A DNA stretch of 64,000 bases. Origin: JBOGVA01 sp050692195. Its GTDB lineage: Bacteria; Actinomycetota; UBA4738. Under the pieces are notes generated by a model. That model made no database searches. It was given only the letters and a program-made list of their open reading frames with translations, and was not told the DNA's origin. Shown here in pieces: positions 34,535 to 42,769 of this stretch; the first letter of the stretch is position 1, and each line of letters starts with the position of its first letter. A program made the position numbers and the translations under genes. The DNA is taken from positions 1 to 64,000 of the forward strand of contig JBOGVA010000056.1 of NCBI GenBank assembly GCA_050692195.1, read 5' to 3'.

Positions 34535-37098
34535 TGATGGGAGCAGGTCAAGCCCCGGGTGGTTCCAAGCGTCGGCGCCCTCGACCCTGTTGCCCCCGCC
34601 GCATGGCCTCCGCTCTCCGACAGGTCCGGGCTGCTCATCTAAGGAATGCTGATCAAGTTGCCGAACTCTCATTCGTGGGGGTGCAGCAGGGACTGGGCGG
34701 ACCCGAGGCTCGAGAAGCGCCCCATCCCCTGGGAGAGATTCCCTGTGATTGGTGTGGGCTGTTCTCGCGCCCTGGTCCCGCATGCGAAGTTTGCGGCTCG
34801 CCCTTGCCCGATCTCGGGCGTCCTGTTGAGCCGGTCCTGAGGGTCGAGAGACCGGAACAGCCGCCAGAACCTGTCGAGACGGCAGAGCAGGTGCCATCTA
34901 CGCCTGCGATGGAGACCGCTTCCCAGGTCGAGACTGCGCCTCCTGCTGAGCCTGTTCCCGCCCAGGTCGAGCCCGATGCCCCGCTCGACTCCGTTTGGCG
35001 GGCGCTGTGGCTGGAGGAAGCTGCAGAGCCGGAACAGAAGGCTCCTGACGAGGCCACTCCTCCGGAACCACCCGCCGAAGTGGGCCTAGCCGAAGTCGCC
35101 GAAGCGAGGCAGCTCGAGGCAGCCGAGGCGTCCGCGGAGCCCGTCGGCGAGATTGTCACGGCCGCAGAGCGCTCTCAATTCGAGGAGCCTTCACCGGAGC
35201 CAGCCGTGGACTCGACGGCCGTTTCCGCAGATGCTGCAGTTCCCCGGCCGGAGCCCCCTCACGTCGACCCCGTCCTCGATGTGCTCCCAAGCGAGCCAGC
35301 CATCGAGCCCCCTATAGCCGAGCCCAAGGTGGAAGCTCCCCCGGCCCCACCCGAGCCCAAGGTGGAAGCTCCTGACCTGGAGACAGCGCCGGTACCGGCG
35401 CCCGCGGAACCCTCAGTTGAGAGCGCCGCGCCTGCGCCGGCTGCCGCTACCTTGGTCACGCCGGATCAGGTGGAGACCGAGGGGGAGGTGAGACCTCCGG
35501 AGGATCTCTCGGCCCGGCATGGCAAGAGGCTCCAGAAATGGGCATGGCCAAGGAGGCGGCCTCGCGGCCGGCCCGAAGAAGAGACCCCGCCGGCCGAAGA
35601 GCTGCCACCCCCGCCGGCTGAAGAAGCCGGTGAGCAACAGGAGCCCGAGGCCGCTCCCGTCGCGGCCGCCCAGGAATCCACTCCTCCCGCCTCGGTCGAG
35701 GAGGCTCCTCCGCAGGCGGTGGAAGAGGGGTCGCTTCCCCCGGTAGAAGAGGCCGCCGCCCCCGCTCCGAAGGAGCCGGTACCGCCAGAGGTGGAAGAGG
35801 CCGCTTCGTCAGCCGGTGAGGCCCCGGCCAGAACCGACCGGAGGCCCTCGCTGTGGAGACGGCAGGCCAGGCGCCCTCGGAGTGAACCAATGGAGTCCCC
35901 AGCGGCCTCTGAGGCTGTGGAGCAGCCTGCTGAGCCGTTGGAGGCAACAGCCCACGGTCCGGCCGAAGAGCCAGCTCCGCGGCCGGCGGAACCCCCGCCG
36001 CGGGAAACCAGCCAGAAGCTCGCCCCGGCACCTTCTCAGGCTCCAGCCGACGACGCTCCCGCAGAGAAAAAAGCCTCTCTCTGGAAGTGGCCCTCCAAGC
36101 GACCGTCCCGGCGGCCGGAGATTGAGCCCACACCAGAGGAGGAAGCGAAGAGACCTCCCTCGGTGGCCCCCGAACTGCCGGCCGAGTCACCGAAGCAGGC
36201 CGCGTCCGAGCCTTCAACGGCCGAGGCCAGCGAGCCCTCCGCACCAGAGTTCCCCAAGTCCGAGCTCCCTGGTCCGATCCCGGAGCCTCCCAGGCGGGTT
36301 GCTGCCAGGGTGGAGCCATCCGTCCCGGAGCTCCCCAAGCGTGAGCCGCGCACGACCGAGCCCACCCGTGTCGAGTCGCGGCCGGCCAAACCTCGTGGGC
36401 CTGAGGTCAGAAAGACTCAGCCGCCTGAGGAAGAGGCCCCTCCCCCAGCCCGGCCGGCCGGGAGCGTGGAGGCTCCGGCCCGTAAGTCAGAGGTGACAGC
36501 GGCGCAGGTACCCGAGGAAGCACCCTCCGGACCACGACCCGACGGGTCCTCGAGCGCTCAGGCTGCGGCCCGGAGGCTCCAGCGGTTCAAGATGCAAAAG
36601 AGAGACGCGTCCAAGGGGGAGGCCCTTCGAACGAAGACGACGGAAGATCGCGGCGAAGCACCACGGCCGGCTCGAGACAAAGGGCCATTGCCCGAACAGC
36701 GCGCCGTCGAAAGGCCGAAGCGGAGGCCGAAGCCCCCGGCGGCACGAGTGGTCCTCCCCGAACAGCCGAAGCCGACCGAGCCCGCATTTCCGGAAGTGGA
36801 GGCCAAGTCCCCGGCGAAGGAGCCACGGTTCGTCGCCTGGGTCGATCAGCCCGCCTCAGCGGGGAAGGGCCCCGTTCAGGGGCCGGAGGTACTTCGCACT
36901 GAGGACGAGACCTCAACGCCCGTGCCTGCCGCAGCACCGTTCGCGGCCGCCTCGTCTCAAGGACCCGCCGCTTCGTCGACCGTCCTCGAGGGCCTGTGCT
37001 CTCGGTGCGGCCAGCCGTCCCGGAGAGGGCTATGCGACACCTGCGAGGACGCCTTCAAGGAGCTCAGACAGCTCAGCTTCGGCGCCGAGGAGTTCTAG
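34531..37098 (+). CDS. Long Pro/Glu/Ala-rich protein capped by two zinc ribbons
   Basis: About 800-855 residues. Near the N-terminus is a CxxC...CxxC zinc ribbon (Cys72, 75, 85, 88) and at the C-terminus another (Cys823, 826, 835, 838). Between them is a disordered tract rich in Pro, Glu and Ala. Three basic aromatic modules interrupt it: KWAWPRRRPRGRPE (336-349), SLWRRQARRPRSE (440-452) and SLWKWPSKRPSRRPE (516-530). A fourth basic helix, AARRLQRFKMQKRDASK, precedes the end. No enzyme domain is visible. It may be a scaffold binding nucleic acid, membrane or partner proteins. The start is uncertain because the IS insertion abuts it. GTG 34675 just before the first ribbon is an alternative. 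pilT follows 79 nt later. Confidence 0.7.
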   Translation: MLMGAGQAPGGSKRRRPRPCCPRRMASALRQVRAAHLRNADQVAELSFVGVQQGLGGPEAREAPHPLGEIPCDWCGLFSRPGPACEVCGSPLPDLGRPVEPVLRVERPEQPPEPVETAEQVPSTPAMETASQVETAPPAEPVPAQVEPDAPLDSVWRALWLEEAAEPEQKAPDEATPPEPPAEVGLAEVAEARQLEAAEASAEPVGEIVTAAERSQFEEPSPEPAVDSTAVSADAAVPRPEPPHVDPVLDVLPSEPAIEPPIAEPKVEAPPAPPEPKVEAPDLETAPVPAPAEPSVESAAPAPAAATLVTPDQVETEGEVRPPEDLSARHGKRLQKWAWPRRRPRGRPEEETPPAEELPPPPAEEAGEQQEPEAAPVAAAQESTPPASVEEAPPQAVEEGSLPPVEEAAAPAPKEPVPPEVEEAASSAGEAPARTDRRPSLWRRQARRPRSEPMESPAASEAVEQPAEPLEATAHGPAEEPAPRPAEPPPRETSQKLAPAPSQAPADDAPAEKKASLWKWPSKRPSRRPEIEPTPEEEAKRPPSVAPELPAESPKQAASEPSTAEASEPSAPEFPKSELPGPIPEPPRRVAARVEPSVPELPKREPRTTEPTRVESRPAKPRGPEVRKTQPPEEEAPPPARPAGSVEAPARKSEVTAAQVPEEAPSGPRPDGSSSAQAAARRLQRFKMQKRDASKGEALRTKTTEDRGEAPRPARDKGPLPEQRAVERPKRRPKPPAARVVLPEQPKPTEPAFPEVEAKSPAKEPRFVAWVDQPASAGKGPVQGPEVLRTEDETSTPVPAAAPFAAASSQGPAASSTVLEGLCSRCGQPSRRGLCDTCEDAFKELRQLSFGAEEF

Positions 37099-37177
37099 GT
37101 GGCCGGTTCAAGCGGGCCGATGTGACCGCCGCCGACGTACTTCGGACCCCTTCTGGTCATCGCGTGGGAGAAGCCTG

Positions 37178-38257
37178 ATGCTCGACCTCACCGGCTTGCT
37201 TCAGAAGCTGGCCGAAGACTCCGGATCCGATCTCCATCTGGTCGTCGGATCACCACCCTTGATCCGTGTGGACGGGCAGCTTCAGAGGCTGGAGGGCAAG
37301 CCCCTGACGCCGGATGACACGGAGCTGATCGCGTACACGATCATGCCCCCCGAGCGTCGGGAGCGCCTGGAAGAACGGAAGGAGGCCGACTTCGCCCACT
37401 CGCTCGCCGGGGTGGGGCGGTTCCGGGTGAACGTGTTCCAGCAGCGCGGGTCGATCAGCTTGGTCCTCCGCAGGGTTCGCGTGGGAAGCCCGTCGTACGA
37501 AGAGCTTGGGCTGCCCTCGTCGGTCAGCCAGTTGGCGGACGCTCCCAGGGGGCTCGTGCTGGTCACCGGACCGACGGGATCGGGGAAGACCACCACCCTT
37601 GCCGCCATGATCGACCAGATCAATGCGACGAAGGCAGTCCACATCCTCACGATCGAGGATCCCATCGAGGTGCTCCACCGCCATCAGAAGGCGAGCGTGT
37701 CCCAACGCGAAGTAGGCGTGGATACGGACAGCTACGTCGACGCCATGCGTGCGGCCATGCGCCAGGATCCAGACGTCATCTTGATCGGGGAGATGCGGGA
37801 CCCGGAGACGGTGGGCGCCGCCCTGGCCGCCGCCGAGACGGGCCACCTCGTGCTCTCGACGCTGCACACGACCGACGCGGTCGAAACCATGAACCGCGTG
37901 GTGGACTTCTTCCCGCCCTTCCAGCAGCACCAGGTGCGAGTCACGCTGGCCAGCGTCCTACGGGGGGTGATCTGCCAGCGATTGGCCAGACGGATAGGGG
38001 GAGGTCGGATCCCGGTTCTGGAGATCATGGTGAACAACGGTCGGATCGCCGAGAGGATCGTGGATCCGAATCGAACCTCGGAGATCACGGGGATCATCGC
38101 GGAAGGCGAGTTCTACGGCATGCAGACCTTCGATCAATCCATCCTGACCCACATCAAGAACAACCTGGTCTCCATCGAAGACGCGATGGAAGCCGCGTCG
38201 AGTCCGCACGACCTGGGCCTGATGCTCGAGCAGGCAGGCGTCCGAGTCGGAACCTGA
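37178..38257 (+). CDS. pilT: Type IV pilus retraction-type ATPase PilT
   Basis: A 359-residue secretion-superfamily hexameric ATPase. The N-terminal PAS-like part includes SDLHLVVGSPPLIRVDG. Walker A GPTGSGKT is at residues 131-138. The Asp box is TIEDPIEVLH and Walker B is IGEMRDPET. The His box is HLVLSTLHTTDA. The C-terminus has the PilT-type ILTHIKNNLVSIEDAMEAA. It would power pilus retraction. ATG 37178 follows GGGAGAAG. No pilin or assembly genes are in the window, so those must lie elsewhere. It probably shares a transcript with the zinc-ribbon protein. Confidence 0.92.
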   Translation: MLDLTGLLQKLAEDSGSDLHLVVGSPPLIRVDGQLQRLEGKPLTPDDTELIAYTIMPPERRERLEERKEADFAHSLAGVGRFRVNVFQQRGSISLVLRRVRVGSPSYEELGLPSSVSQLADAPRGLVLVTGPTGSGKTTTLAAMIDQINATKAVHILTIEDPIEVLHRHQKASVSQREVGVDTDSYVDAMRAAMRQDPDVILIGEMRDPETVGAALAAAETGHLVLSTLHTTDAVETMNRVVDFFPPFQQHQVRVTLASVLRGVICQRLARRIGGGRIPVLEIMVNNGRIAERIVDPNRTSEITGIIAEGEFYGMQTFDQSILTHIKNNLVSIEDAMEAASSPHDLGLMLEQAGVRVGT

Positions 38258-38354
38258 GGGGGCCTGTCTCTCGCCGCCCCCTCCGCCGCCCAATGCGAGG
38301 AACGCAGGTCGCGGGTACTAGGCTGAGGAGCGCACGCACCCCCGGAGGAGACAC

Positions 38355-39599
38355 GTGAGCAGCTCTGCCTGGACGAGCGCCCTCAAGCAACTGGATGAAG
38401 CCGCCCGGATCATGAACCTCGACCAGGCGGTTCACGAGGTTCTGAGGAGCCCACGGCGGGCACTGGAGGTATCGGTCCCAACCCGTATGGACGACGAGAG
38501 CATCACGGTCTTCACCGGATATCGGGTGCACCACAACACATCTCGAGGGCCGTCCAAGGGAGGCATTCGATACCACCCGGCCGTGACCCTCGAGGAGGTC
38601 AAGGCCCTGGCCAGGTGGATGACCTGGAAGTGCGCGGTCGTGGGCATCCCCTTCGGCGGGGCAAAGGGTGGGGTCGTCGTGGATCCCTCGGAGCTGTCGA
38701 GGAAAGAGCTGGAGCGTATGTCCCGTCGCTACGCGTACGAGATCATCCCGCTTATCGGACCCGAGCGCGATATCCCCGCCCCTGACCTTGGAACGGACGA
38801 ACAGGTGATGGCGTGGATCATGGACACATATTCGACCCGCGAAGGGTTCTCCGTGCCCGGCGTGGTCACGGGCAAGCCGCTCGCCATCGGCGGTTCGGCC
38901 GGCCGTCCTCGGGCCACGTCGCGTGGGGTCATGTACATCACACTGGCCACCCTCAAGCACCTTGGCATGTCCGTGGAGGATGCGAGGATCGTGGTCCAGG
39001 GGTTCGGCAACGTTGGCGGGGGCACGGTTGACTTCCTGCACCAGGCGGGCTGCAAGATCATCGGGGTGTCCGACGAGCGGGGCGGCGTGTACAACCCGGA
39101 GGGTTTGTCACCGACCGGTCTGCGCGCGTACGACCAGGAGACCGGAACGATCTTCGGGTACGAGGGCGGCGAGCGCATCTCGAACGCAGCGCTGCTGGAG
39201 CTGGATTGCGACGTGCTGATCCCGGCGGCCATCGAGGGCCAGCTCACGGAGGCCAACGCAGAAAGGGTGAGAGCCTCGGTGATCGTGGAGGCGGCGAACG
39301 GCCCCACCACTCCGGAGGCGGACGAGATATTCCAGGAACGTGGCATCCCCGTGGTGCCGGACATCCTCGCCAACGCAGGCGGGGTGACGGTGTCTTACTT
39401 CGAGTGGGTCCAGGACCTCCAGGCCTACTACTGGCAAGAGGACGAGGTCAACGACCGCCTCAGGATGATCATGGAGAAGGCATACGTCGACGTGCTGGCC
39501 CTGGCGGAGGATCGAAAGGTGCCCATGAGGACCGCGGCAACCATCCTGGGCGTGGGCCGCGTAGCCGAGGCCCACACCACTCGGGGGCTGTACCCGTAG
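38355..39599 (+). CDS. Glu/Leu/Phe/Val dehydrogenase (glutamate dehydrogenase type)
   Basis: A 414-residue NAD(P)-dependent amino acid dehydrogenase. RVHHNTSRGPSKGGIRYHP and the catalytic-lysine block PFGGAKGGVVVDP are conserved, as is the Rossmann motif VVQGFGNVGGGT. The full fold resembles bacterial NAD-glutamate dehydrogenase. It interconverts glutamate and 2-oxoglutarate, linking nitrogen and carbon metabolism. GTG 38355 follows GGAGGAG. A TAGGCT about 30 nt upstream may be its -10. Exact substrate (Glu versus Leu) is not certain from sequence, but the KGGIRYHP context favours glutamate. Confidence 0.9.
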   Translation: MSSSAWTSALKQLDEAARIMNLDQAVHEVLRSPRRALEVSVPTRMDDESITVFTGYRVHHNTSRGPSKGGIRYHPAVTLEEVKALARWMTWKCAVVGIPFGGAKGGVVVDPSELSRKELERMSRRYAYEIIPLIGPERDIPAPDLGTDEQVMAWIMDTYSTREGFSVPGVVTGKPLAIGGSAGRPRATSRGVMYITLATLKHLGMSVEDARIVVQGFGNVGGGTVDFLHQAGCKIIGVSDERGGVYNPEGLSPTGLRAYDQETGTIFGYEGGERISNAALLELDCDVLIPAAIEGQLTEANAERVRASVIVEAANGPTTPEADEIFQERGIPVVPDILANAGGVTVSYFEWVQDLQAYYWQEDEVNDRLRMIMEKAYVDVLALAEDRKVPMRTAATILGVGRVAEAHTTRGLYP

Positions 39600-39631
39600 C
39601 GTGTTCCTGTCGGCGCGCCTCCCACATCTTG

Positions 39632-39640
39632 TGCTAGTCT
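39632..39640 (+). promoter_or_regulatory. Extended -10 upstream of the DUF3263 gene
   Basis: TGCTAGTCT lies 33 nt before ATG 39673, whose ribosome binding site is GGGGGAAGG. No clear -35 is visible. Confidence 0.45.
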
Positions 39641-39672
39641 TCGCGCGGCGCACAACATATTGGGGGGAAGGC

Positions 39673-39936
39673 ATGACCGGCGAATCCACGGCGGATGCCG
39701 GCTGGAAGGATCTCCTCGAGTTCGAGCGAAGCTGGGGAAAGCTCTCGGTTCGAAAGGAGCTGGCGGTTCGGCGGCGATTTGGTCTGTCCCCGGCACGGTA
39801 TTATCAGCTGCTGAACCGGCTCATCGATCGGCCGGAGGCGCTCGAGTACGACCCCATGCTGGTCCGGCGACTCCGACGCCTCCGGGAGGCTCGGCGGAGC
39901 AAGCGGTTCGCCCGCAGGCTCGGCCTGGGGGGATGA
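39673..39936 (+). CDS. DUF3263 protein
   Basis: An 87-residue helical protein with the family pattern DLLEFERSWGKLSVRKELAV, then RRFGLSPARYYQLLNRLIDR. Actinobacteria carry one such gene, usually just upstream of a LytR_C protein as here. The RYYQ helix resembles a small HTH, so a regulatory role is plausible but unproven. ATG 39673 follows GGGGGAAGG. The frame could be extended upstream, but the ribosome binding site decides the start. Confidence 0.9.
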   Translation: MTGESTADAGWKDLLEFERSWGKLSVRKELAVRRRFGLSPARYYQLLNRLIDRPEALEYDPMLVRRLRRLREARRSKRFARRLGLGG

Positions 39937-39952
39937 CGGCGAAGCGAGCGAC

Positions 39953-40480
39953 TTGGCTGGCAGGCATGAACCGACCAAGAGGAGCCTGTATCTCTCCGTG
40001 ACGACCTGGACGCTGAAGAGGTTGCTGATCCTGGCCGCGGCCGTCGTGCTCGGCCTGGTCGTCCTCAGGAACGGATTCCCCAGCAACGCCAGCCAGGGCA
40101 TCACGGGGGCTCCTCCCACCACGCCGGCAACGACGGTGTCTCCGCCTCCACCGAGCCCTTCACCCAGCCCGACGAGCTCGCCGCGGGTCGAAGGCGTGGT
40201 GGTCCAAGTGCTGAACGGGACGTCCCAGACCGGGCTCGCCGCCAACGTGTCCCAAACGCTCGAGGGGGAGGGATATTCCGTAAGGGCCCCCGACAACGCC
40301 CCCAGCAGGCAAAGGACCATCATCTTCTACAGAGAGGAGTTCCTCCTCGAGGCGCAGCACATGCAGCAGCAATTCTTCCCTGAGGCGCGTCTCAGACCGG
40401 CCGGGACGTCGGTCCCCCGGAACGTCAATCTCATGGTGGTCCTGGGAGCGGACTTCTTGGGCGGCTCGCCCACTCCGTAG
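39953..40480 (+). CDS. LytR_C-domain membrane protein
   Basis: One TM helix (LLILAAAVVLGLVVL) is followed by a Pro/Thr/Ser linker and a LytR C-terminal domain (VVVQVLNGTSQTGLAANVSQTLEGEGY). Such proteins occur in the cell envelope and may relate to wall-polymer ligation, but the isolated LytR_C domain has no assigned activity. TTG 39953 or GTG 39998 could be the start. AGAGGAG at 39978-39984 is rather far from the latter. It follows DUF3263 by 16 nt, forming the conserved pair. Confidence 0.82.
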   Translation: MAGRHEPTKRSLYLSVTTWTLKRLLILAAAVVLGLVVLRNGFPSNASQGITGAPPTTPATTVSPPPPSPSPSPTSSPRVEGVVVQVLNGTSQTGLAANVSQTLEGEGYSVRAPDNAPSRQRTIIFYREEFLLEAQHMQQQFFPEARLRPAGTSVPRNVNLMVVLGADFLGGSPTP

Positions 40481-40523
40481 CCAACCCTGAGCGGCGTCCC
40501 TCCTGCCGGAATCCGATCTCCCG

Positions 40524-41261
40524 ATGTCCACCTCGGCCCACCTCGACAGGTTTCGATCTCTCAGGGACCGGGCGGGCATCTTCCTGGACTTCGACGGCAC
40601 ACTGGCCGACATCGTCGCTCGTCCGGAGCTGGCCCGGGCCCACCCCGAGTCGTCTGCGGTGCTGGCGAGGCTTGCCGGCCAGTACGCGCTCGTGGCTGTG
40701 GTGTCTGGCCGCCCCCCGAGCCAGGTACTGGAGCTGATCGACGTCCCCGGGATCGAGGTGTTCGGGCTCTATGGCCTGTCGGAGGCGCGGGATTCGGCCG
40801 TCCGCGCCGCGCTGCCCGAGGTGGAACGCGCCATCCGGCGGGTCGCTGGGGCATGGATCGAGGACAAGGGCCCCTCTCTGGCGGTCCACTACCGTGGGGC
40901 TCGGGATCCTGCGACCGCCGAACGCGAACTGACCCACGGCCTGACCGACATCGCCGGGCGCTTCGGACTCTCGGTCCTGCCGGGAAAGATGGTGCTGGAG
41001 CTTGCCCCTCGGGACACGCCGGGGAAGGGGGCCGTGGTCCTGCGGGAATGCCGGTCCAGAGGCCTCGAGGGATGCCTCTACGCCGGCGACGACCGGGCCG
41101 ACCTCGAGGCGTTCGCCGCCCTCGACCGGCTTCAGGCGGAGGGGATGCGGACGTTGAAGCTGGCCGTTCGATCCGAGGGTACTCCGGCCGAGCTGGCGGC
41201 TTCCGCCGATCTGGTGGTCGAGGGCCCCGCGGCGCTTGTGGCGCTGCTCCGCGAGCTGTAA
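40524..41261 (+). CDS. otsB: Trehalose-6-phosphate phosphatase
   Basis: A HAD-superfamily phosphatase of 245 residues. Motif I is FLDFDGTLADIV (the catalytic DxD), motif II lies in VVSGRPPSQV, and motif IV is CLYAGDDRADLEAF. It removes phosphate from trehalose-6-phosphate made by OtsA, which is encoded convergently only 13 nt away. ATG 40524 is used. The pairing with otsA and treT makes this a compact trehalose locus, likely for osmotic or desiccation protection. Confidence 0.91.
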   Translation: MSTSAHLDRFRSLRDRAGIFLDFDGTLADIVARPELARAHPESSAVLARLAGQYALVAVVSGRPPSQVLELIDVPGIEVFGLYGLSEARDSAVRAALPEVERAIRRVAGAWIEDKGPSLAVHYRGARDPATAERELTHGLTDIAGRFGLSVLPGKMVLELAPRDTPGKGAVVLRECRSRGLEGCLYAGDDRADLEAFAALDRLQAEGMRTLKLAVRSEGTPAELAASADLVVEGPAALVALLREL

Positions 41262-41274
41262 GGACCTGCGTCCA

Positions 41275-42765
41275 TCACGCGGAAGGCTCCGCGCGCAAGT
41301 CCTCGAGCTGAGCTCCGACCCATCGGTCCACGCTGCCGCGTCGCACCGCCCTGCGCAGGCCCAAGGCCCGCCTGTTTCGTTCCGCCGGACCCATGTCGAG
41401 CGCGGTCGCGATCGCCTCTGCCGTCGCCCCGACGTCGAAGGGGTTGATGCCGATGGCGTGTCGTCCGAGCTCCTCGTGTGCCCCGGCGTTCTCGGACAGG
41501 ATGAGCACCCCCCGGCGGCGGTTCAGCGACGGTCCCTCCTTCGCCACCAGATTCATTCCATCGTAGACAGGGTTGACCAACAGCACGTCGTACATGCCGA
41601 ATGCGGCGACCGACAGGTCGTGGTCGTCCTCCAGCGAGACCTCGACGGGCTGCCAGTTCTCCTCTCCGAGCTCGCGATTGATCCGCGCGGCCTCGTCGAG
41701 GCACTCCCGAATGTAGTCCGCGTACTCGGGCAGGTCCGTTCGCGACGGGTTGAGCAGGGCCAGGAACCGCACTCGGCGCCGCCACTCCGGGTGCTCCACC
41801 AGGAAGGCCCCGTAGGCCTGGAACCCTCGAAGGATGTTCTTCGAGAGCTCGGCCCGATCCACCCGCAGCAGGAGCTTGGCGTTGCCCACCACCCGGCGGA
41901 GACGGCGTCGGGCCCGGGCGACCTCCGGCGTCCCTGCCCTCGCTTTGAGCGCTTCGACGTCGATGGAGATGGGATAGAGGCGCACCTTGATCTGTCTGTC
42001 CTGCCATCGAACCAACCGGCGCTTGAGGTCGACGCGCGCTTCGGGGAGCGCGCGACAGCACAGAAGGAAGTTGTCGGCCCACGCCCCCGCCTGGAAGCCC
42101 ACGACGTCGGCTCCCAGGAGGCCGGTCAGGAGCTCCCACCGGATCGATGCGGGCAGGATCCGGAAATAGCTCGGCCCGGCGAAAGGGATGTGAGAGAAGT
42201 GGGCGATTCGGGCCTCAGGTCGCCGCCGGCGGAGCAACTCGGGAGCCAGGGCCAGGTGGTAGTCCTGGATCAGGTAGGCGGGCGCATCCGGCAGACCAGC
42301 TCCTTCCTCGTCCAGCGCATTGGCGAAGGACTCGTTCACTGCTCGGTACGCCGCCCAGTCCAGGGAAGATTCTGCGTCGAAGCGCGGCCTTCTGGGGATG
42401 TCCCACAGGTAGTGATGCAGGAACCACAGCACCGAGTTGGAGACTCGGTTGTAGAAGCGCTCGTAGGTCTCCGGCTCGAAGGCCAGGTACCGAACGCTGT
42501 ACCTGCCTTCGGGCATGGACACGTCGATGCGCCCCGCCGTGGCCTGTCTCCGGTCTTCGTCCGTCATCGCGCTGGCGATCCACAGCCCGCCGGAGTGTTG
42601 GAGAGCCCCGGTCAGGGCCGTCACGAGCCCGCCGGTCCCACGTTTCGGCATGACCTGGTCGTTCTCGTTCCGGGCGAACGAGACGGGCCCGCGGTTCGAG
42701 GCGATGAGGATCTGCTTGTTCGCCACCCCGACGTCGTTGCCTCGCCCAGAGCGCCCTACGCGCAT
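41275..42765 (-). CDS. otsA: Trehalose-6-phosphate synthase (GT20)
   Basis: A 496-residue GT20 glycosyltransferase. LIASNRGPVSFARNE opens the domain. YLIQDYHLALAPELLRRRRP, HIPFAGPSYFRILP, LLRVDRAELSKNI and the C-terminal DVLLVNPVYDGMNLVAKEG nucleotide-sugar block are typical. It forms trehalose-6-phosphate from a nucleotide-glucose and glucose-6-phosphate. ATG 42765 lies 4 nt after the treT stop, so the two genes are coupled. A GTG at 42726 is an alternative. Nucleotide specificity (UDP, GDP or ADP) is not readable. Confidence 0.92.
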   Translation of the reverse strand: MRVGRSGRGNDVGVANKQILIASNRGPVSFARNENDQVMPKRGTGGLVTALTGALQHSGGLWIASAMTDEDRRQATAGRIDVSMPEGRYSVRYLAFEPETYERFYNRVSNSVLWFLHHYLWDIPRRPRFDAESSLDWAAYRAVNESFANALDEEGAGLPDAPAYLIQDYHLALAPELLRRRRPEARIAHFSHIPFAGPSYFRILPASIRWELLTGLLGADVVGFQAGAWADNFLLCCRALPEARVDLKRRLVRWQDRQIKVRLYPISIDVEALKARAGTPEVARARRRLRRVVGNAKLLLRVDRAELSKNILRGFQAYGAFLVEHPEWRRRVRFLALLNPSRTDLPEYADYIRECLDEAARINRELGEENWQPVEVSLEDDHDLSVAAFGMYDVLLVNPVYDGMNLVAKEGPSLNRRRGVLILSENAGAHEELGRHAIGINPFDVGATAEAIATALDMGPAERNRRALGLRRAVRRGSVDRWVGAQLEDLRAEPSA

Positions 42766-42769
42766 GCAG

